64,000 bases of DNA from Nocardia uniformis NBRC 13702 (GTDB taxonomy: Bacteria > Actinomycetota > Actinomycetes > Mycobacteriales > Mycobacteriaceae), in NCBI RefSeq assembly GCF_001613345.1, contig NZ_BDCE01000017.1, positions 1 through 64,000 of the forward strand, written 5' to 3'. Under the pieces are notes generated by a model. That model worked only from the letters and a program-made list of their open reading frames with translations. It had not been told where the DNA came from and ran no database searches. Within the stretch, counting starts at the first letter, position 1, and the number at the start of each line of letters is the position of its first letter. Of this stretch, positions 36,315 through 45,872 are shown piece after piece. The position numbers and the translations under genes are program-made.

Positions 36315-36343
36315 CAACGGCCCGAGATCATCTCGGGCCGTTG
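36315..36343. terminator. Perfect hairpin between convergent genes
   Basis: Thirteen-base-pair stem: 36315-36327 (CAACGGCCCGAGA) and 36331-36343, loop TCA. Between the 99-aa gene and the SUFU gene. Confidence 0.75.
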
Positions 36344-36411
36344 ACCGCCGAGCGGACCCGAAACCGCGACGACCGTATCGCAGCTATCCGCGCGATGGAC
36401 GACCGCGGGAT

Positions 36412-36987
36412 TCAGAGGTTCACGGCTCCGCGTTCCGGGTCGCGCACATCGATACCCGCCTCGGCCCACGCTTCCCGCAGCGCCGCCGCACCGCGAATTC
36501 GCACCCATGCCGCCTCGGTGGCCGTCAACGGTGTGACAGCCAAGAAGCGCACGGGCTCAGCGGGTTCCGGCAGCTTCACATCGGGGATATCGCTCTCACC
36601 GAGTAGCACCGCCGTGAACGGCGCGTTGTGCCACAACGGCTCTCCCAGGTCCAGCAGCGCATCCGCTTGCAGCACAACACCTTCCACGGCAGGTGTCGCA
36701 ACCAGTACGCCGAGGGTGCGGGGCAGTCCGGAGCTCGCGCCCGCATTGCCGCGCAGGGTGAGCACCAGTTCCGCGCGCGGGCCCTGCTCCGGATCGGCGA
36801 GCATGGCGGTGGGATCGGTCATGGGGTGGCGGGAGCCGCCCAACGTCACGTAGTGCACCAGATCGGCGACCGGGATACGCAGGATCTGGATCGGCTCGAG
36901 ACCCAGGAAGGTCACCGAGGCCGAATCGGCCTGCCGCACACCGAAATGTCCGAGCACCCCGGCCCGGACCGTATCCGAAACATCCAT
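36412..36987 (-). CDS. Suppressor-of-fused (SUFU) domain protein
   Basis: 191-residue single SUFU-like domain, recognisable by LGGSRHPMT, ELVLTLRG, the LGEPLWHNAPFTAVLLGE segment and FLAVTPLTATEAAW. Bacterial members are common in polymorphic-toxin immunity loci but also occur alone; here no toxin is adjacent. The start is ATG 36987, 3 bases after the stop of the stress-protein gene, so the two are translationally linked. Confidence 0.85.
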   Translation of the reverse strand: MDVSDTVRAGVLGHFGVRQADSASVTFLGLEPIQILRIPVADLVHYVTLGGSRHPMTDPTAMLADPEQGPRAELVLTLRGNAGASSGLPRTLGVLVATPAVEGVVLQADALLDLGEPLWHNAPFTAVLLGESDIPDVKLPEPAEPVRFLAVTPLTATEAAWVRIRGAAALREAWAEAGIDVRDPERGAVNL

Positions 36988-36990
36988 TCG

Positions 36991-37488
36991 CTAGATCGCC
37001 AGCCTCGCCAGCATGTCCCGCGCCTGCTCGGCCGCCTTGGGCTCGCACAGCACGTCATAGCGTCCGGCCACCAGTTGCATGGTGGAGGCGAAGTCGCGTT
37101 GGCCGCGGGTCGCGGCATAGGGGATCACCGCGGAGATGAGCCCGAAGATCAGACCGCCGATCAGGCCGACCACCAGCGGACCCACCACGCTGCCGCCGGT
37201 GGTGAACAGGCTCAGCAGCAGGCCGACGAACAGGCCCAGCCAGGCGCCCGAAACCATACCGCCGCCAATGACCTTCCCCCAGGTCAAACGGTAGAGCACG
37301 CGCTCGACCTGCATGAGATCGACGCCAACAATGGTCACGTTCTCCACCGGGAATTGGCTATCAGCCAAATAGTCCACGGCCTTCTGTGCCTCGGCGTAGG
37401 TTGGGTAGGACCCGACCGGCCAGCCCGACGGGGGCGTCGGCAGGCCTTGCCGGGCACGGTTGTTCGGTGTGCCCATGGGATTGCTCAT
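36991..37488 (-). CDS. General-stress-protein-like membrane protein
   Basis: 165 residues. An N-terminal general stress protein 17M-like domain (GSYPTYAEAQKAVDYLADSQ, then NVTIVGVDL) precedes a Gly-rich membrane hairpin (about residues 77-125). The same gene type lies near corA/mrp in mycobacteria. The expected location is the inner membrane. First gene of a two-gene unit with the SUFU protein. Confidence 0.85.
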   Translation of the reverse strand: MSNPMGTPNNRARQGLPTPPSGWPVGSYPTYAEAQKAVDYLADSQFPVENVTIVGVDLMQVERVLYRLTWGKVIGGGMVSGAWLGLFVGLLLSLFTTGGSVVGPLVVGLIGGLIFGLISAVIPYAATRGQRDFASTMQLVAGRYDVLCEPKAAEQARDMLARLAI

Positions 37489-37540
37489 AGGTCCATCATG
37501 CTATTTCTGCTCGTCGGACGCTGTCATGCCGGGCCGCAGT

Positions 37541-38476
37541 TCACTGAGAATGCTTGGTTCCGGTCATTCCGGCCGCGCGTCCTTTATCGGCGATGACCTG
37601 CGCCATTTTCGCGCTGGCCTCATCGATCATCTCGTCACCCAGCATGACCGCGCCGCGCGCTCCACCGTCGGCGGAGGTATGGAAGGCGTAGGCCTCCAGG
37701 ATTTCTTCGGCCTTGTCGTAGTCGGCCTGGCGCGGACTGAAGATCTCATTGCCCGCCGCGATCTGATCCGGATGCAGCACCCACTTACCGTCGAAACCCA
37801 GCGCCGCGGTGCGGGCGGCATTGCGCCGGAAGCCCTCGATATCGCGAACCGCCAGGTAGGGGCCGTCGATGGCCTGCAATCCGTGCGCGCGGGCGGCGAG
37901 CAGGATGGTCATGTAGATGTGGTGGTAGGCGTCGCCGGGCTCGTAGCCCTCCGGCTGCTCCCCCACCACCAGCGTCCGCATATTGATACTCGCCATGAAA
38001 TCGGCCGGGCCGAAAACCAGGGTCTGCACCCGCGGGCTCGCGGTGGCGATCTCGTCGATATTGCGCAGCCCCAAGGCATTCTCGATCTGCGGTTCGATAC
38101 CGATCTTGCCGAGTTCGAGCCCGTTCGACCTCTCCAGCTGGGTCAGCAGCAGATCCAGCGCCCGCACCTGTCCGGCATCGGTGACCTTCGGCAGCAGGAT
38201 GGCGTCGAGATGATCGCCCGCGCCGTCGACCACCGCGATCACATCGGCGTAGGTCCATTCGGTGGTCCAGTCATTGACCCGCACCACTCGGATCTGCTTA
38301 CCCCAGCCGCCGGAGTTCAAGGCCGCCACGATATTCGCGCGCGCCGCCGCCTTGGCCGCCGGCGCGACCGCATCCTCGAGATCCAGGAACACTTCATCGG
38401 CGGCCAACCCCTTGGCCTTTTCGATCATGCGCTGGTTGCTGCCGGGTACGGCGAGGACCGAACGGCGTGATGTCAT
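37541..38476 (-). CDS. CoA ester lyase, HpcH/HpaI (CitE/malyl-CoA lyase) family
   Basis: 311 residues. Catalytic and metal residues are in VFLDLEDAV, RVND, PKVTDAGQ, IEPQIENALG and FGPADFMAS. These enzymes split or form beta-hydroxyacyl-CoA esters such as malyl-CoA or citramalyl-CoA. ATG 38476 is chosen since AGGAG lies 8 bases before it; GTG 38485 would put the ribosome site too close. No citrate lyase partners are near, which fits the stand-alone (CitE-like/L-malyl-CoA lyase) form. Confidence 0.92.
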   Translation of the reverse strand: MTSRRSVLAVPGSNQRMIEKAKGLAADEVFLDLEDAVAPAAKAAARANIVAALNSGGWGKQIRVVRVNDWTTEWTYADVIAVVDGAGDHLDAILLPKVTDAGQVRALDLLLTQLERSNGLELGKIGIEPQIENALGLRNIDEIATASPRVQTLVFGPADFMASINMRTLVVGEQPEGYEPGDAYHHIYMTILLAARAHGLQAIDGPYLAVRDIEGFRRNAARTAALGFDGKWVLHPDQIAAGNEIFSPRQADYDKAEEILEAYAFHTSADGGARGAVMLGDEMIDEASAKMAQVIADKGRAAGMTGTKHSQ

Positions 38477-38621
38477 CAGTGTCACTCCTGTATCTGTCGA
38501 GCCTGATCGGGGACCCTACGTGGTGACGCGAGCCGGCTCCTGCGGGCCCTGACCGATCGGCCGGCCACGTTCGCGCTGTGGCGCGACAAATCGGGCGGTC
38601 GGACCCTCTAGCCTTTCAGGC

Positions 38622-39953
38622 ATGGCAGCGACGAAGGTATTCGCCGCCCGGCTCGCGGGCCTGGTGGTTTTGGGACCGGATGGAGAGTCCATCGGCCGGA
38701 TCCGCGACCTTGTGATGTCCGTCCGCTACGACCTGCAGCAGCCCCGCGTGCTCGGTCTGCTCCTCGAACTGCCAACCCGCAGGCGAATTTTCGTGCCGAT
38801 GCTGCGGGTGACCTCGATCGAACCCGGTGCGGTGACGCTCAATACCGGCTCCATCAGTGTGCGCCGATTCGAGCAACGGCCCGGCGAGATGCTCGCGATC
38901 GCGCAGATCATCGACTCGACCGTGCAGGTGCACGATCCGGAGCTACCGGAGCTCGAGGGGACCGATGTCGTGGTGACCGATCTCGGGTTGGAACAGACCC
39001 GCACCCGGGACTGGCTGATAGCCAGGGTGGCGGTGCGCGAACGCCGCCGATTCGGGTCCGCCTTCCGGCGCCGCGGCGCGGTCCACGTGGTCTCCTGGTC
39101 GAATGTGCGCGGTTTGACTCAGACGGAGCTCAACCTGCCCGGCCAGGATGTCACGCTGCTGCTGGAGCAATTCGAGGGCATGCGGGCGGCAGACGTCGCG
39201 CATCTGCTGCGCGATCTGCCGGAGAAGCGCCGCATCGACGTGGTGCGCGCCCTCGACGACGAGCGACTCGCCGACGTGGTGCAGGAGCTCCCGGAGAACG
39301 ATCAGATGCAACTCCTCGAGCAGCTGGGTACCGAGCGCGCCGCCGACCTACTGGAGGCCATGGATCCCGACGATGCCGCCGACCTGCTGGGTGAACTTCC
39401 CAGGGGTGAGGCGGAATCGCTACTGGCACTGATGCATCCGGAAGAGTCCGAGCCGGTGCGCCGACTGCTCGAACACGCCCCCTACACCGCCGGCGGTCTC
39501 ATGACACCGTCGCCGGTCATTCTCAACGCGTCCACCACCGTCGCCGAGGCCCTGGCCCGGGTCCGCGATCCGGATCTCACTCCGGCGCTGGCCTCGATGG
39601 TCTTCGTGGTGCGCCCGCCGACATCCACCCCCACCGGCCGCTATCTGGGCTGTGTACATATTCAGCAACTACTGCGCGAACCACCGGCACACCTGGTCGG
39701 TGCCTTCGTGGACACCGATCTGACCCCGCTGCGCCCCGACGCCTCACTGACCGCGGTAACCCGCTACTTCGCCACCTACAACCTGGTGTGCGGAGCGGTG
39801 GTCGATTCCGAGAACCACCTGCTCGGCGCGGTATCGGTGGACGACCTGCTCGATCACCTGCTGCCCGAGGATTGGCGCGAACAGGACGTGCACGAGGACG
39901 CTGGCCTGGCCGGACCCGTTGGCGCGCAACAGCATCCAGGAGGAAGTCGATGA
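38622..39953 (+). CDS. MgtE N-domain/CBS protein without channel part (Rv1232c-like)
   Basis: 443 residues: a PRC-barrel-like N-terminal part (to about 160), an MgtE_N helical superhelix (about 175-280, with repeated LLxELP/DAADLLGELP units) and a CBS pair (about 285-425). No membrane helices follow, so it is the cytosolic magnesium-sensing half of MgtE used alone. It overlaps the DUF1003 gene by 4 bases, and the pair is conserved in mycolata. Likely role: magnesium- or nucleotide-dependent regulation of a membrane partner, possibly the DUF1003 protein. Confidence 0.9.
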   Translation: MAATKVFAARLAGLVVLGPDGESIGRIRDLVMSVRYDLQQPRVLGLLLELPTRRRIFVPMLRVTSIEPGAVTLNTGSISVRRFEQRPGEMLAIAQIIDSTVQVHDPELPELEGTDVVVTDLGLEQTRTRDWLIARVAVRERRRFGSAFRRRGAVHVVSWSNVRGLTQTELNLPGQDVTLLLEQFEGMRAADVAHLLRDLPEKRRIDVVRALDDERLADVVQELPENDQMQLLEQLGTERAADLLEAMDPDDAADLLGELPRGEAESLLALMHPEESEPVRRLLEHAPYTAGGLMTPSPVILNASTTVAEALARVRDPDLTPALASMVFVVRPPTSTPTGRYLGCVHIQQLLREPPAHLVGAFVDTDLTPLRPDASLTAVTRYFATYNLVCGAVVDSENHLLGAVSVDDLLDHLLPEDWREQDVHEDAGLAGPVGAQQHPGGSR

Positions 39954-40534
39954 CCGAGCTGAGCGCACGCCAGCGCTTGGAGACCCCTGCCGAGTCGAAG
40001 TTCCGATTCGACTGGGACGCGGAGGCCCTGGCCCGTTCCAGCGAACGAGTAGCCCGATTCCTGGGTACCGGCCGCTATCTGGCGATCCAGACCGCCCTCG
40101 TGGTCGTGTGGATTCTGATAAATGTCTTCGCGGTCACCCTGCGCTGGGATCCGTACCCGTTCATCCTGCTCAACCTGGCCTTCTCCACCCAGGCCGCCTA
40201 TGCCGCGCCGCTCATCCTGCTGGCGCAGAACCGGCAGGACAATCGCGACCGGGTATCACTCGACGAGGACCGCACCCGCGCCGCGCAGACCAAGGCCGAT
40301 ACGGAATTCCTCGCCCGCGAACTCGCCGCGCTGCGCCTGGCCATCGGCGAAGTCGCGACGCGCGATTATCTGCGTCGCGAACTCGAGGACATCAAGGACG
40401 CGCTCACCCTGCTGACCGAGGAATCTCCAGGTGAAGCGGGCAAAACCGACCGTCCTGGCGAACGCAAAAAGAAGAAGGGTACCGAGCGAAAGAGGTCCGA
40501 GGTCGCGGTTTCATCGCAAAAAGATGGCGAATGA
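39950..40534 (+). CDS. DUF1003 membrane protein
   Basis: 194 residues. Two helices (about 44-65 and 72-92) sit in the DUF1003 signature region RVARFLGTGRYLAIQT and WDPYPFILLNLAFS. A long charged C-terminal tail ends in a KKKK cluster and may bind nucleic acid or phospholipid. ATG 39950 overlaps the previous TGA and has AGGAGG upstream. Confidence 0.93.
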   Translation: MTELSARQRLETPAESKFRFDWDAEALARSSERVARFLGTGRYLAIQTALVVVWILINVFAVTLRWDPYPFILLNLAFSTQAAYAAPLILLAQNRQDNRDRVSLDEDRTRAAQTKADTEFLARELAALRLAIGEVATRDYLRRELEDIKDALTLLTEESPGEAGKTDRPGERKKKKGTERKRSEVAVSSQKDGE

Positions 40535-40670
40535 CGGCACAACTTGTACACAACAAGCTTACGGATGGGTAACCTGGATCACGTTGTTCCGAGCGACCGA
40601 CCCAGACACCTTCCACTGAGTGAGGTATCACCGCAGTACCGGTCGCTCACCAACTGTTGAGGGGATTCGT

Positions 40671-42062
40671 GTGGTGCAGAAACGTATATCAGCTCCGGTA
40701 ACAGCATCGGCGCTCATTGTGGCGGGGTTGGTCACCGCCGGATCCGCCACCAATACCACCGCCCACACCGCCGCGCCGCAGGCTCCCGATGCCATGCTGG
40801 CCGCCCGGGCCGTCGACAACGCGTCCGTGGCGACCGCCGCCGAGCCCGCCGCGGAAAACCTCGTCGGCCTGATCCCCGCGGCCCCCGAAGCGCCTCGCAA
40901 GCTGCGCGCCATGGCCCCGCCCACCGACGGCATCTTCTCCGGGACCGTGCCGCTGCAGGACATCGCCCTGCCCGGCGGCACCGGAGCGCTCGGCATTCCG
41001 GAGGTCGTGCTCGCCGCGTACCGCAATGCCGAACTGGCCCTGGAATCGTCGATGCCGGGCTGTGGCGTGTCCTGGAATCTCCTCGCCGGTATCGGACGCG
41101 TCGAATCACTGCACGCCAGTGGCGGCCGCACCGATGCCGCGGGCACCACCAGCACCCCGATCTTCGGTCCCGCACTCGACGGGACCCTGCCGGGTAACGA
41201 GATCATCAAAGCCGCCGACGGCGGTTATGTCCGGGCGCTGGGCCCAATGCAGTTCCTCCCGGGCACCTGGTCGCTCTACGCCGCCGACGGCAATGGCGAC
41301 GGCGTCTCCGATCCGCACAATGTCTTCGACGCCGCGCTGGCGGCCGGAAAGTACCTGTGCTCGGGCGGTATGGACCTGCGCGATCAGCAACAGCAGCTGC
41401 GCGCGGTACTGCGCTACAACAACTCCATGTCCTACGCGGCCAATGTGCTCAGCTGGGCGCACGCCTACAAGACCGGTGGCGCACCCACCCAGGTGAACCT
41501 GTCCGATCTCGTCCCGGCGGGTTCGCTGCCGACGGCGACCGCACCGGATATGTCATTGGCCAACAGCACGATCGCGCCGAGCACCACCACCGAGGAAGCG
41601 CCGCCTACCACCACGGTCGCGCCGCAGACGCCCACCGAGGTCATGATCACCATCCCGGGTCTGCCACCGATTCCGTGTGGCATTTTCTGCCCGGCGCCCG
41701 TGGCACCGGTGAATCCCTGTGAGCAGCCGGCGGTTCCGGCTCCCATGCCCAATCCGGCCGAGGCAGGCAAACCGGAGGAAGCGGTCGAGCCGGAGCAGAC
41801 CAACCAGCAGTTCGGTCCGGACGGCCAGCCGGTGCAGCAGCCGGCCGACACCTGCACCGAGCCGGAAGCGGCACAGGCCCCGGCTCCGCAGCCCGACCAG
41901 CCCCAGAGCCCGGTGCGGCCAACGGAACCCGCTCCGGCCGAACCAGCCGCACCCGAGCCGGCCCCCGCGCCCGCCCCGGAAGCACCACCGGCACCGGCGA
42001 TTACGCTGCCGTTCGGCATCACGATTCCCTTGCCTCCGCCCGCGCCTGCCCCGGCCCCCTGA
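40671..42062 (+). CDS. Secreted lytic transglycosylase (SLT2/MltB-like) with Pro-rich tail
   Basis: 463 residues from GTG 40671 (GAGGGG upstream). Signal peptide (ASALIVAGLVTAGSATN). The catalytic domain at about 120-300 has GVSWNLLAGIGRVESLHASG with the catalytic Glu, and GPMQFLPGTW. The final 150 residues are a Pro/Ala/Gln-rich tail with no domain, likely spanning the wall. Cleaves peptidoglycan glycan strands. Paralog of the next gene. In M. tuberculosis a related gene (Rv1230c) also precedes mrp on the opposite strand of the map. Confidence 0.9.
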   Translation: MVQKRISAPVTASALIVAGLVTAGSATNTTAHTAAPQAPDAMLAARAVDNASVATAAEPAAENLVGLIPAAPEAPRKLRAMAPPTDGIFSGTVPLQDIALPGGTGALGIPEVVLAAYRNAELALESSMPGCGVSWNLLAGIGRVESLHASGGRTDAAGTTSTPIFGPALDGTLPGNEIIKAADGGYVRALGPMQFLPGTWSLYAADGNGDGVSDPHNVFDAALAAGKYLCSGGMDLRDQQQQLRAVLRYNNSMSYAANVLSWAHAYKTGGAPTQVNLSDLVPAGSLPTATAPDMSLANSTIAPSTTTEEAPPTTTVAPQTPTEVMITIPGLPPIPCGIFCPAPVAPVNPCEQPAVPAPMPNPAEAGKPEEAVEPEQTNQQFGPDGQPVQQPADTCTEPEAAQAPAPQPDQPQSPVRPTEPAPAEPAAPEPAPAPAPEAPPAPAITLPFGITIPLPPPAPAPAP

Positions 42063-42179
42063 GGGGAAACCGAAAAAAGGATCACGAAGGAGTAACAAAC
42101 AGGTCTCGAATACGGTAACGTCGATGCCATTGCAGCACCGAGGGGCACACCCCGCAAAGCAATGGAGGGCCACCGCACC

Positions 42180-43049
42180 GTGGGACGTCACCGCAAACCG
42201 CCGACCATCAATCTCCGTCGGCAGTCTGTTATCGCACTCACCGGTCTCGTACCCGCGGGACTCGCCACAGTTGCCGGAGCAGCCGACGGCAGCCTGGCCG
42301 ATAAGATGACATCAGCTGTCCAGCAACGCTTTTCGGAAGCAGCAGCCGAAGATCACCTACCCAGACCGGAGGCGGCCGCCGCACCGGTCGCCGCCCCGGA
42401 AACACTGCGTGAGGCAAAGCAGGCCGCCCCACCGCCACCGCCGCAGGTGCGCACGGTCCCTCAGCCGGAGGGTCGCGCGATCGCGTCCGCCCCGGCCGGG
42501 ACGCTGGGTATGCCCGGTATCGCGGAGATCGCCTACCGGAACGCGGAACGCGTTCTGGCAGCGGAGAATCCGGTCTGCGGAATGTCGTGGGCCATGCTCG
42601 CCGGTATCGGCCGGGTGGAGTCCACCCACGTCTTCGGCGGTAAGGCCGATGACAACGGCAATCCGCTCAGCCCGGTCTACGGCCCGGTGCTCAATGGAAG
42701 CCTGTACGGCAACAACGTGATTCACGATTCCGACGGCGGCGAACTCGACGGCATCCAGGGCTACGACCGCGCCGTCGGACCCATGCAGTTCCTGCCGGAG
42801 ACCTGGAAGCGCTACGCCGCCGACGGCAATGGCGACGGGATCGCCGATCCGCAGAACCTCTTCGACGCCACCCTCACCGCGGGTAAGTACCTGTGCTCGG
42901 GCGGACTCGATATGCGCGATCCGGCCCAGGAGACCCGCGCGATCCTGCGCTACAACAACTCCATGGCCTACGTCGCGAACGTCATGGCCTGGGAGGTTGC
43001 CTACCGCAACGGCGTCGCACCGCAGCCCGCCCAGCTGCCCCGCATCTAG
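42180..43049 (+). CDS. Secreted lytic transglycosylase (SLT2/MltB-like), paralog
   Basis: 289 residues. GTG 42180 is chosen because the product then opens MGRHRKPP, a frequent start of actinobacterial wall hydrolases, and GGAGGG lies 10 bases before it; ATG 42162 is the alternative. Catalytic region: GMSWAMLAGIGRVESTHVFG with the Glu, then VGPMQFLPETW. It lacks the Pro-rich tail of the upstream paralog. Both may be active in growth or resuscitation. Mrp follows 20 bases later. Confidence 0.9.
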   Translation: MGRHRKPPTINLRRQSVIALTGLVPAGLATVAGAADGSLADKMTSAVQQRFSEAAAEDHLPRPEAAAAPVAAPETLREAKQAAPPPPPQVRTVPQPEGRAIASAPAGTLGMPGIAEIAYRNAERVLAAENPVCGMSWAMLAGIGRVESTHVFGGKADDNGNPLSPVYGPVLNGSLYGNNVIHDSDGGELDGIQGYDRAVGPMQFLPETWKRYAADGNGDGIADPQNLFDATLTAGKYLCSGGLDMRDPAQETRAILRYNNSMAYVANVMAWEVAYRNGVAPQPAQLPRI

Positions 43050-43069
43050 TACCTCCTAGACTCGACCAC

Positions 43070-44206
43070 ATGCCAGTGGTAACGGAATCGGATGTGCGGG
43101 GCGCGCTCGCGAAGGTGAACGACCCGGAGATCCGGAAGCCGATCACCGAACTCGGCATGGTGAAGAGCGTCGAGGTCGGCGACGACGGCAGTGTCCAGGT
43201 CGTGATCTACCTGACGACATCGGCCTGCCCGATGAAGGGTGCGATCACCGAGCGCGTGACGAAGGCCGTCAACGATGTCCCCGGCGTCGGCGCGATCGAC
43301 GTGACCCTGGACGTCATGGACGACGAACAGCGCACCGAACTGCGCAAGAAGCTGCGCGGCGACAATGCCGAACCGGTCATCCCGTTCGCGCAGCCCGGTT
43401 CGCTGACCCGCGTGTACGCGGTCGCCTCCGGTAAAGGCGGCGTCGGAAAGTCCAGTGTCACCGTGAATCTCGCGGCCGCCATGGCCGCGCGCGGACTGTC
43501 CGTCGGCGTCCTCGACGCCGATATCTACGGCCACTCGGTGCCGCGCATGCTGGGCACCGACCAGCGGCCCACCCAGGTCGAGCGGATGATCATGCCGCCG
43601 CAGGCGCACGATGTGAAGGTCATCTCGATCTCCATGTTCACCAAGGGCAATACCCCCGTGGTGTGGCGCGGCCCGATGCTGCACCGCGCACTGCAGCAGT
43701 TCCTCGCCGACGTGTTCTGGGGCGACCTGGATGTACTGCTGCTGGACCTGCCGCCCGGTACCGGCGATGTGGCCATCTCCCTCGCGCAGCTCATCCCCAA
43801 TGCCGAGATCCTGGTGGTCACCACCCCCCAGCTCGCCGCCGCCGAGGTGGCCGAGCGCGCCGGTTCCATCGCCCTGCAAACCCGGCAGCGCATCGCCGGT
43901 GTTATCGAGAACATGTCCTGGCTGGACCTGCCCGACGGCTCCCGCATGGAGCTCTACGGCTCCGGCGGCGGCCAGACCGTGGCGGAGAACCTCACCCGCG
44001 CCATCGGCGCGAATGTACCGCTGCTGGGCCAGATCCCGCTCGAGCAGAAGCTGCGCGAATCCGGCGACGAAGGTACCCCCATCGTGCTGAGCGATCCGGA
44101 AAGCTCCTCGGCCAAGGCCCTACTGGAGATCTCCGAAAAGCTCGCCGTCCGCCGCCGCGGCCTCGCGGGCATGTCACTGAATATCGACACCACCCGCCAC
44201 CTGTAA
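43070..44206 (+). CDS. mrp: Mrp/ApbC iron-sulfur cluster carrier ATPase
   Basis: 378 residues. N-terminal MIP18/DUF59 domain (5-95), then a deviant Walker A P-loop (ASGKGGVGKSS, 119-129) and the Mrp signature region LLLDLPPGTGDVAISLAQL. Carries Fe-S clusters to apo-proteins in the cytosol. ATG 43070 has no strong ribosome site. The domain order and length are standard; the usual C-terminal CxxC is not visible, as in several actinobacterial members. Confidence 0.95.
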   Translation: MPVVTESDVRGALAKVNDPEIRKPITELGMVKSVEVGDDGSVQVVIYLTTSACPMKGAITERVTKAVNDVPGVGAIDVTLDVMDDEQRTELRKKLRGDNAEPVIPFAQPGSLTRVYAVASGKGGVGKSSVTVNLAAAMAARGLSVGVLDADIYGHSVPRMLGTDQRPTQVERMIMPPQAHDVKVISISMFTKGNTPVVWRGPMLHRALQQFLADVFWGDLDVLLLDLPPGTGDVAISLAQLIPNAEILVVTTPQLAAAEVAERAGSIALQTRQRIAGVIENMSWLDLPDGSRMELYGSGGGQTVAENLTRAIGANVPLLGQIPLEQKLRESGDEGTPIVLSDPESSSAKALLEISEKLAVRRRGLAGMSLNIDTTRHL

Positions 44207-44472
44207 TTCACGCTGCCGACAACCTCGGCCCTGGCATCATCGGGTGTATGTCAACGATCAGGGTGCGTTTGATCTGCAAACGAGACAACTGATTTCGCGA
44301 GAATCGGGGTAACTCGTGGGGTACGCCAGAACAGGTAGCGGCACCCGACCGCCGGGCGCCGACGCAATTGTGGGTGCATCCCAAGTCGTGCGCTGAATAC
44401 GCGGAGAGGCGGGCAAGCATTCCGCCGGGGCGACGGCGGCCCGGTCGTCGCTCGGCCCCTAAGCTCGAACCC

Positions 44473-45309
44473 ATGCTCACGCTGCTTCTGTACGTGCTGA
44501 TCGTCGGTCTGGTGGCCGCACTGCTGTTCTTGATCGCCAGCGCGGTATTCGGCCGCTCGGAGGAGCTGGGACCGCTGCCCGAGGGCACCACCGCCACCGT
44601 GCTGCCGATAGAGGGCATCAGCGGCGGTGACGTGCGTTCGCTGCGCTTCCAACAGGTCCTGCGCGGGTACAAGGCCGGTGAGGTCGACTGGGCCCTCGCC
44701 CGCCTGGCCGCCCGGATCGACGAGCTCGAACGGCAGCTGTCCCAGGCCGGCGTCACCATTACCGCGACCCACGGCAATGGCGTCGCCGCGCGCGCCGCCA
44801 CCGCGACCCCGCACGGCGAGTACGCCAATGGCACCGGCAGCCACCACCCCACGCCGTACGTGCCCGCCGGGGCGACCGGCTACGCATGGTCCGGCCAGGC
44901 CGTTCCCGCGGCCGCCGCCAACTCGGCCGTCCCACCGCAGCACCCGGCATCGAGCGGCCAGGCCATCCCCGTGGCCGCACAGGCGTATCCACCCGGCACC
45001 AACTCCGGCAGCCCGGCCGAATCGTCGGTGCGGGCGGCACCGCCCGCGGCCGGTGCGGCACCCGCCGGGCAGGGAGTCCCGGCCGAATGGTTCGCATACG
45101 GCTCGACGCCCGCGACCGCCACCACACTCGGCCAGGACGTTCCCGCGACGCCGACCACACAGCCCGCCGCGGCCGCGCCCCAGGGGCAGACCGCCCCCGC
45201 CGCGACGGATGCGTCCGGAGGCGAGATCCCCGCACCGGCCACACCGGGCGTCGTCCCAGACGTCTCCACCCCGTCGTCCGGGGCGCAGCCGGAGTCGGAC
45301 GAGCGGTGA
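44473..45309 (+). CDS. DivIVA-domain membrane protein with Pro/Ala-rich tail (Rv1209-like)
   Basis: 278 residues. One N-terminal helix (LLLYVLIVGLVAALLFLIAS), then a short DivIVA-like motif (LRFQQVLRGYKAGEVDWALA) and coiled coil, then 170 residues of low-complexity Ala/Pro/Thr sequence. Likely a polar-growth or divisome accessory protein anchored in the membrane. The tail length should vary between strains. Its TGA overlaps the GTG of tag. Confidence 0.85.
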   Translation: MLTLLLYVLIVGLVAALLFLIASAVFGRSEELGPLPEGTTATVLPIEGISGGDVRSLRFQQVLRGYKAGEVDWALARLAARIDELERQLSQAGVTITATHGNGVAARAATATPHGEYANGTGSHHPTPYVPAGATGYAWSGQAVPAAAANSAVPPQHPASSGQAIPVAAQAYPPGTNSGSPAESSVRAAPPAAGAAPAGQGVPAEWFAYGSTPATATTLGQDVPATPTTQPAAAAPQGQTAPAATDASGGEIPAPATPGVVPDVSTPSSGAQPESDER

Positions 45310-45872
45310 CCGCGATCGACCTGCCCGATGACGGTCGGGTTCGATGTGGCTGGTCGGTGTCCTCGCAGCTGTACCGGGACTATCACGACCGGGAATGGGG
45401 TCGCCCGGTGCACGGGGATGACGCCCTGTTCGAGCGGATGTGTCTCGAGGCGTTCCAGTCGGGGCTGTCGTGGATCACGATTCTGCGGAAGCGGCCCGCC
45501 TTCCGGGAGGCGTTCGAGGGGTTCGTCATCGAGCGAGTGGCGGAATTCGGGGACGGTCGGGTGGAGCGATTGCTGGACAATCAGGGCATAGTTCGCAATC
45601 GGGCGAAAATCGAGGCTTGCATCACCAATGCGCGGGTTGCCCGCGAACTCGATATCGGCCTCGACGAACTGCTGTGGTCCTTCGCACCCCCGCCGCGCAG
45701 ACGTCCCGCAACCTTGGCCGATGTGCCCGCCATCACACCCGAATCCACCGCTCTCGCAAAAGAACTGAAGCGGCGCGGGTTCCGTTTCGTAGGCCCCACA
45801 ACGGCGTACGCACTCATGCAGGCAACCGGAATGGTCGATGATCATGTGACCGATTGCTGGGTCCTTCCATAG
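45306..45872 (+). CDS. tag: DNA-3-methyladenine glycosylase I
   Basis: 188-residue base-excision-repair enzyme. The family's zinc-snap ligands are present: Cys14 (RCGW), His27, His180 and Cys184 (HVTDCW). The core LYRDYHDREWGRPVHGDD and SGLSWITILRKRPAFREAF are typical. GTG 45306 overlaps the upstream stop (GTGA). Confidence 0.96.
   Translation: MTAIDLPDDGRVRCGWSVSSQLYRDYHDREWGRPVHGDDALFERMCLEAFQSGLSWITILRKRPAFREAFEGFVIERVAEFGDGRVERLLDNQGIVRNRAKIEACITNARVARELDIGLDELLWSFAPPPRRRPATLADVPAITPESTALAKELKRRGFRFVGPTTAYALMQATGMVDDHVTDCWVLP

Noticed and set aside
40535..40670. c-di-AMP (ydaO) riboswitch before the first transglycosylase
   Set aside because: Such riboswitches precede wall-hydrolase genes in actinobacteria, but I could not recognise the conserved core here; a covariance search would be needed.
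44248..44292. 14-codon frame with a Cys (MSTIRVRLICKRDN) upstream of the DivIVA-like gene
   Set aside because: Looks faintly like a leader peptide, but there is no attenuator hairpin and the next gene is not sulfur-related.
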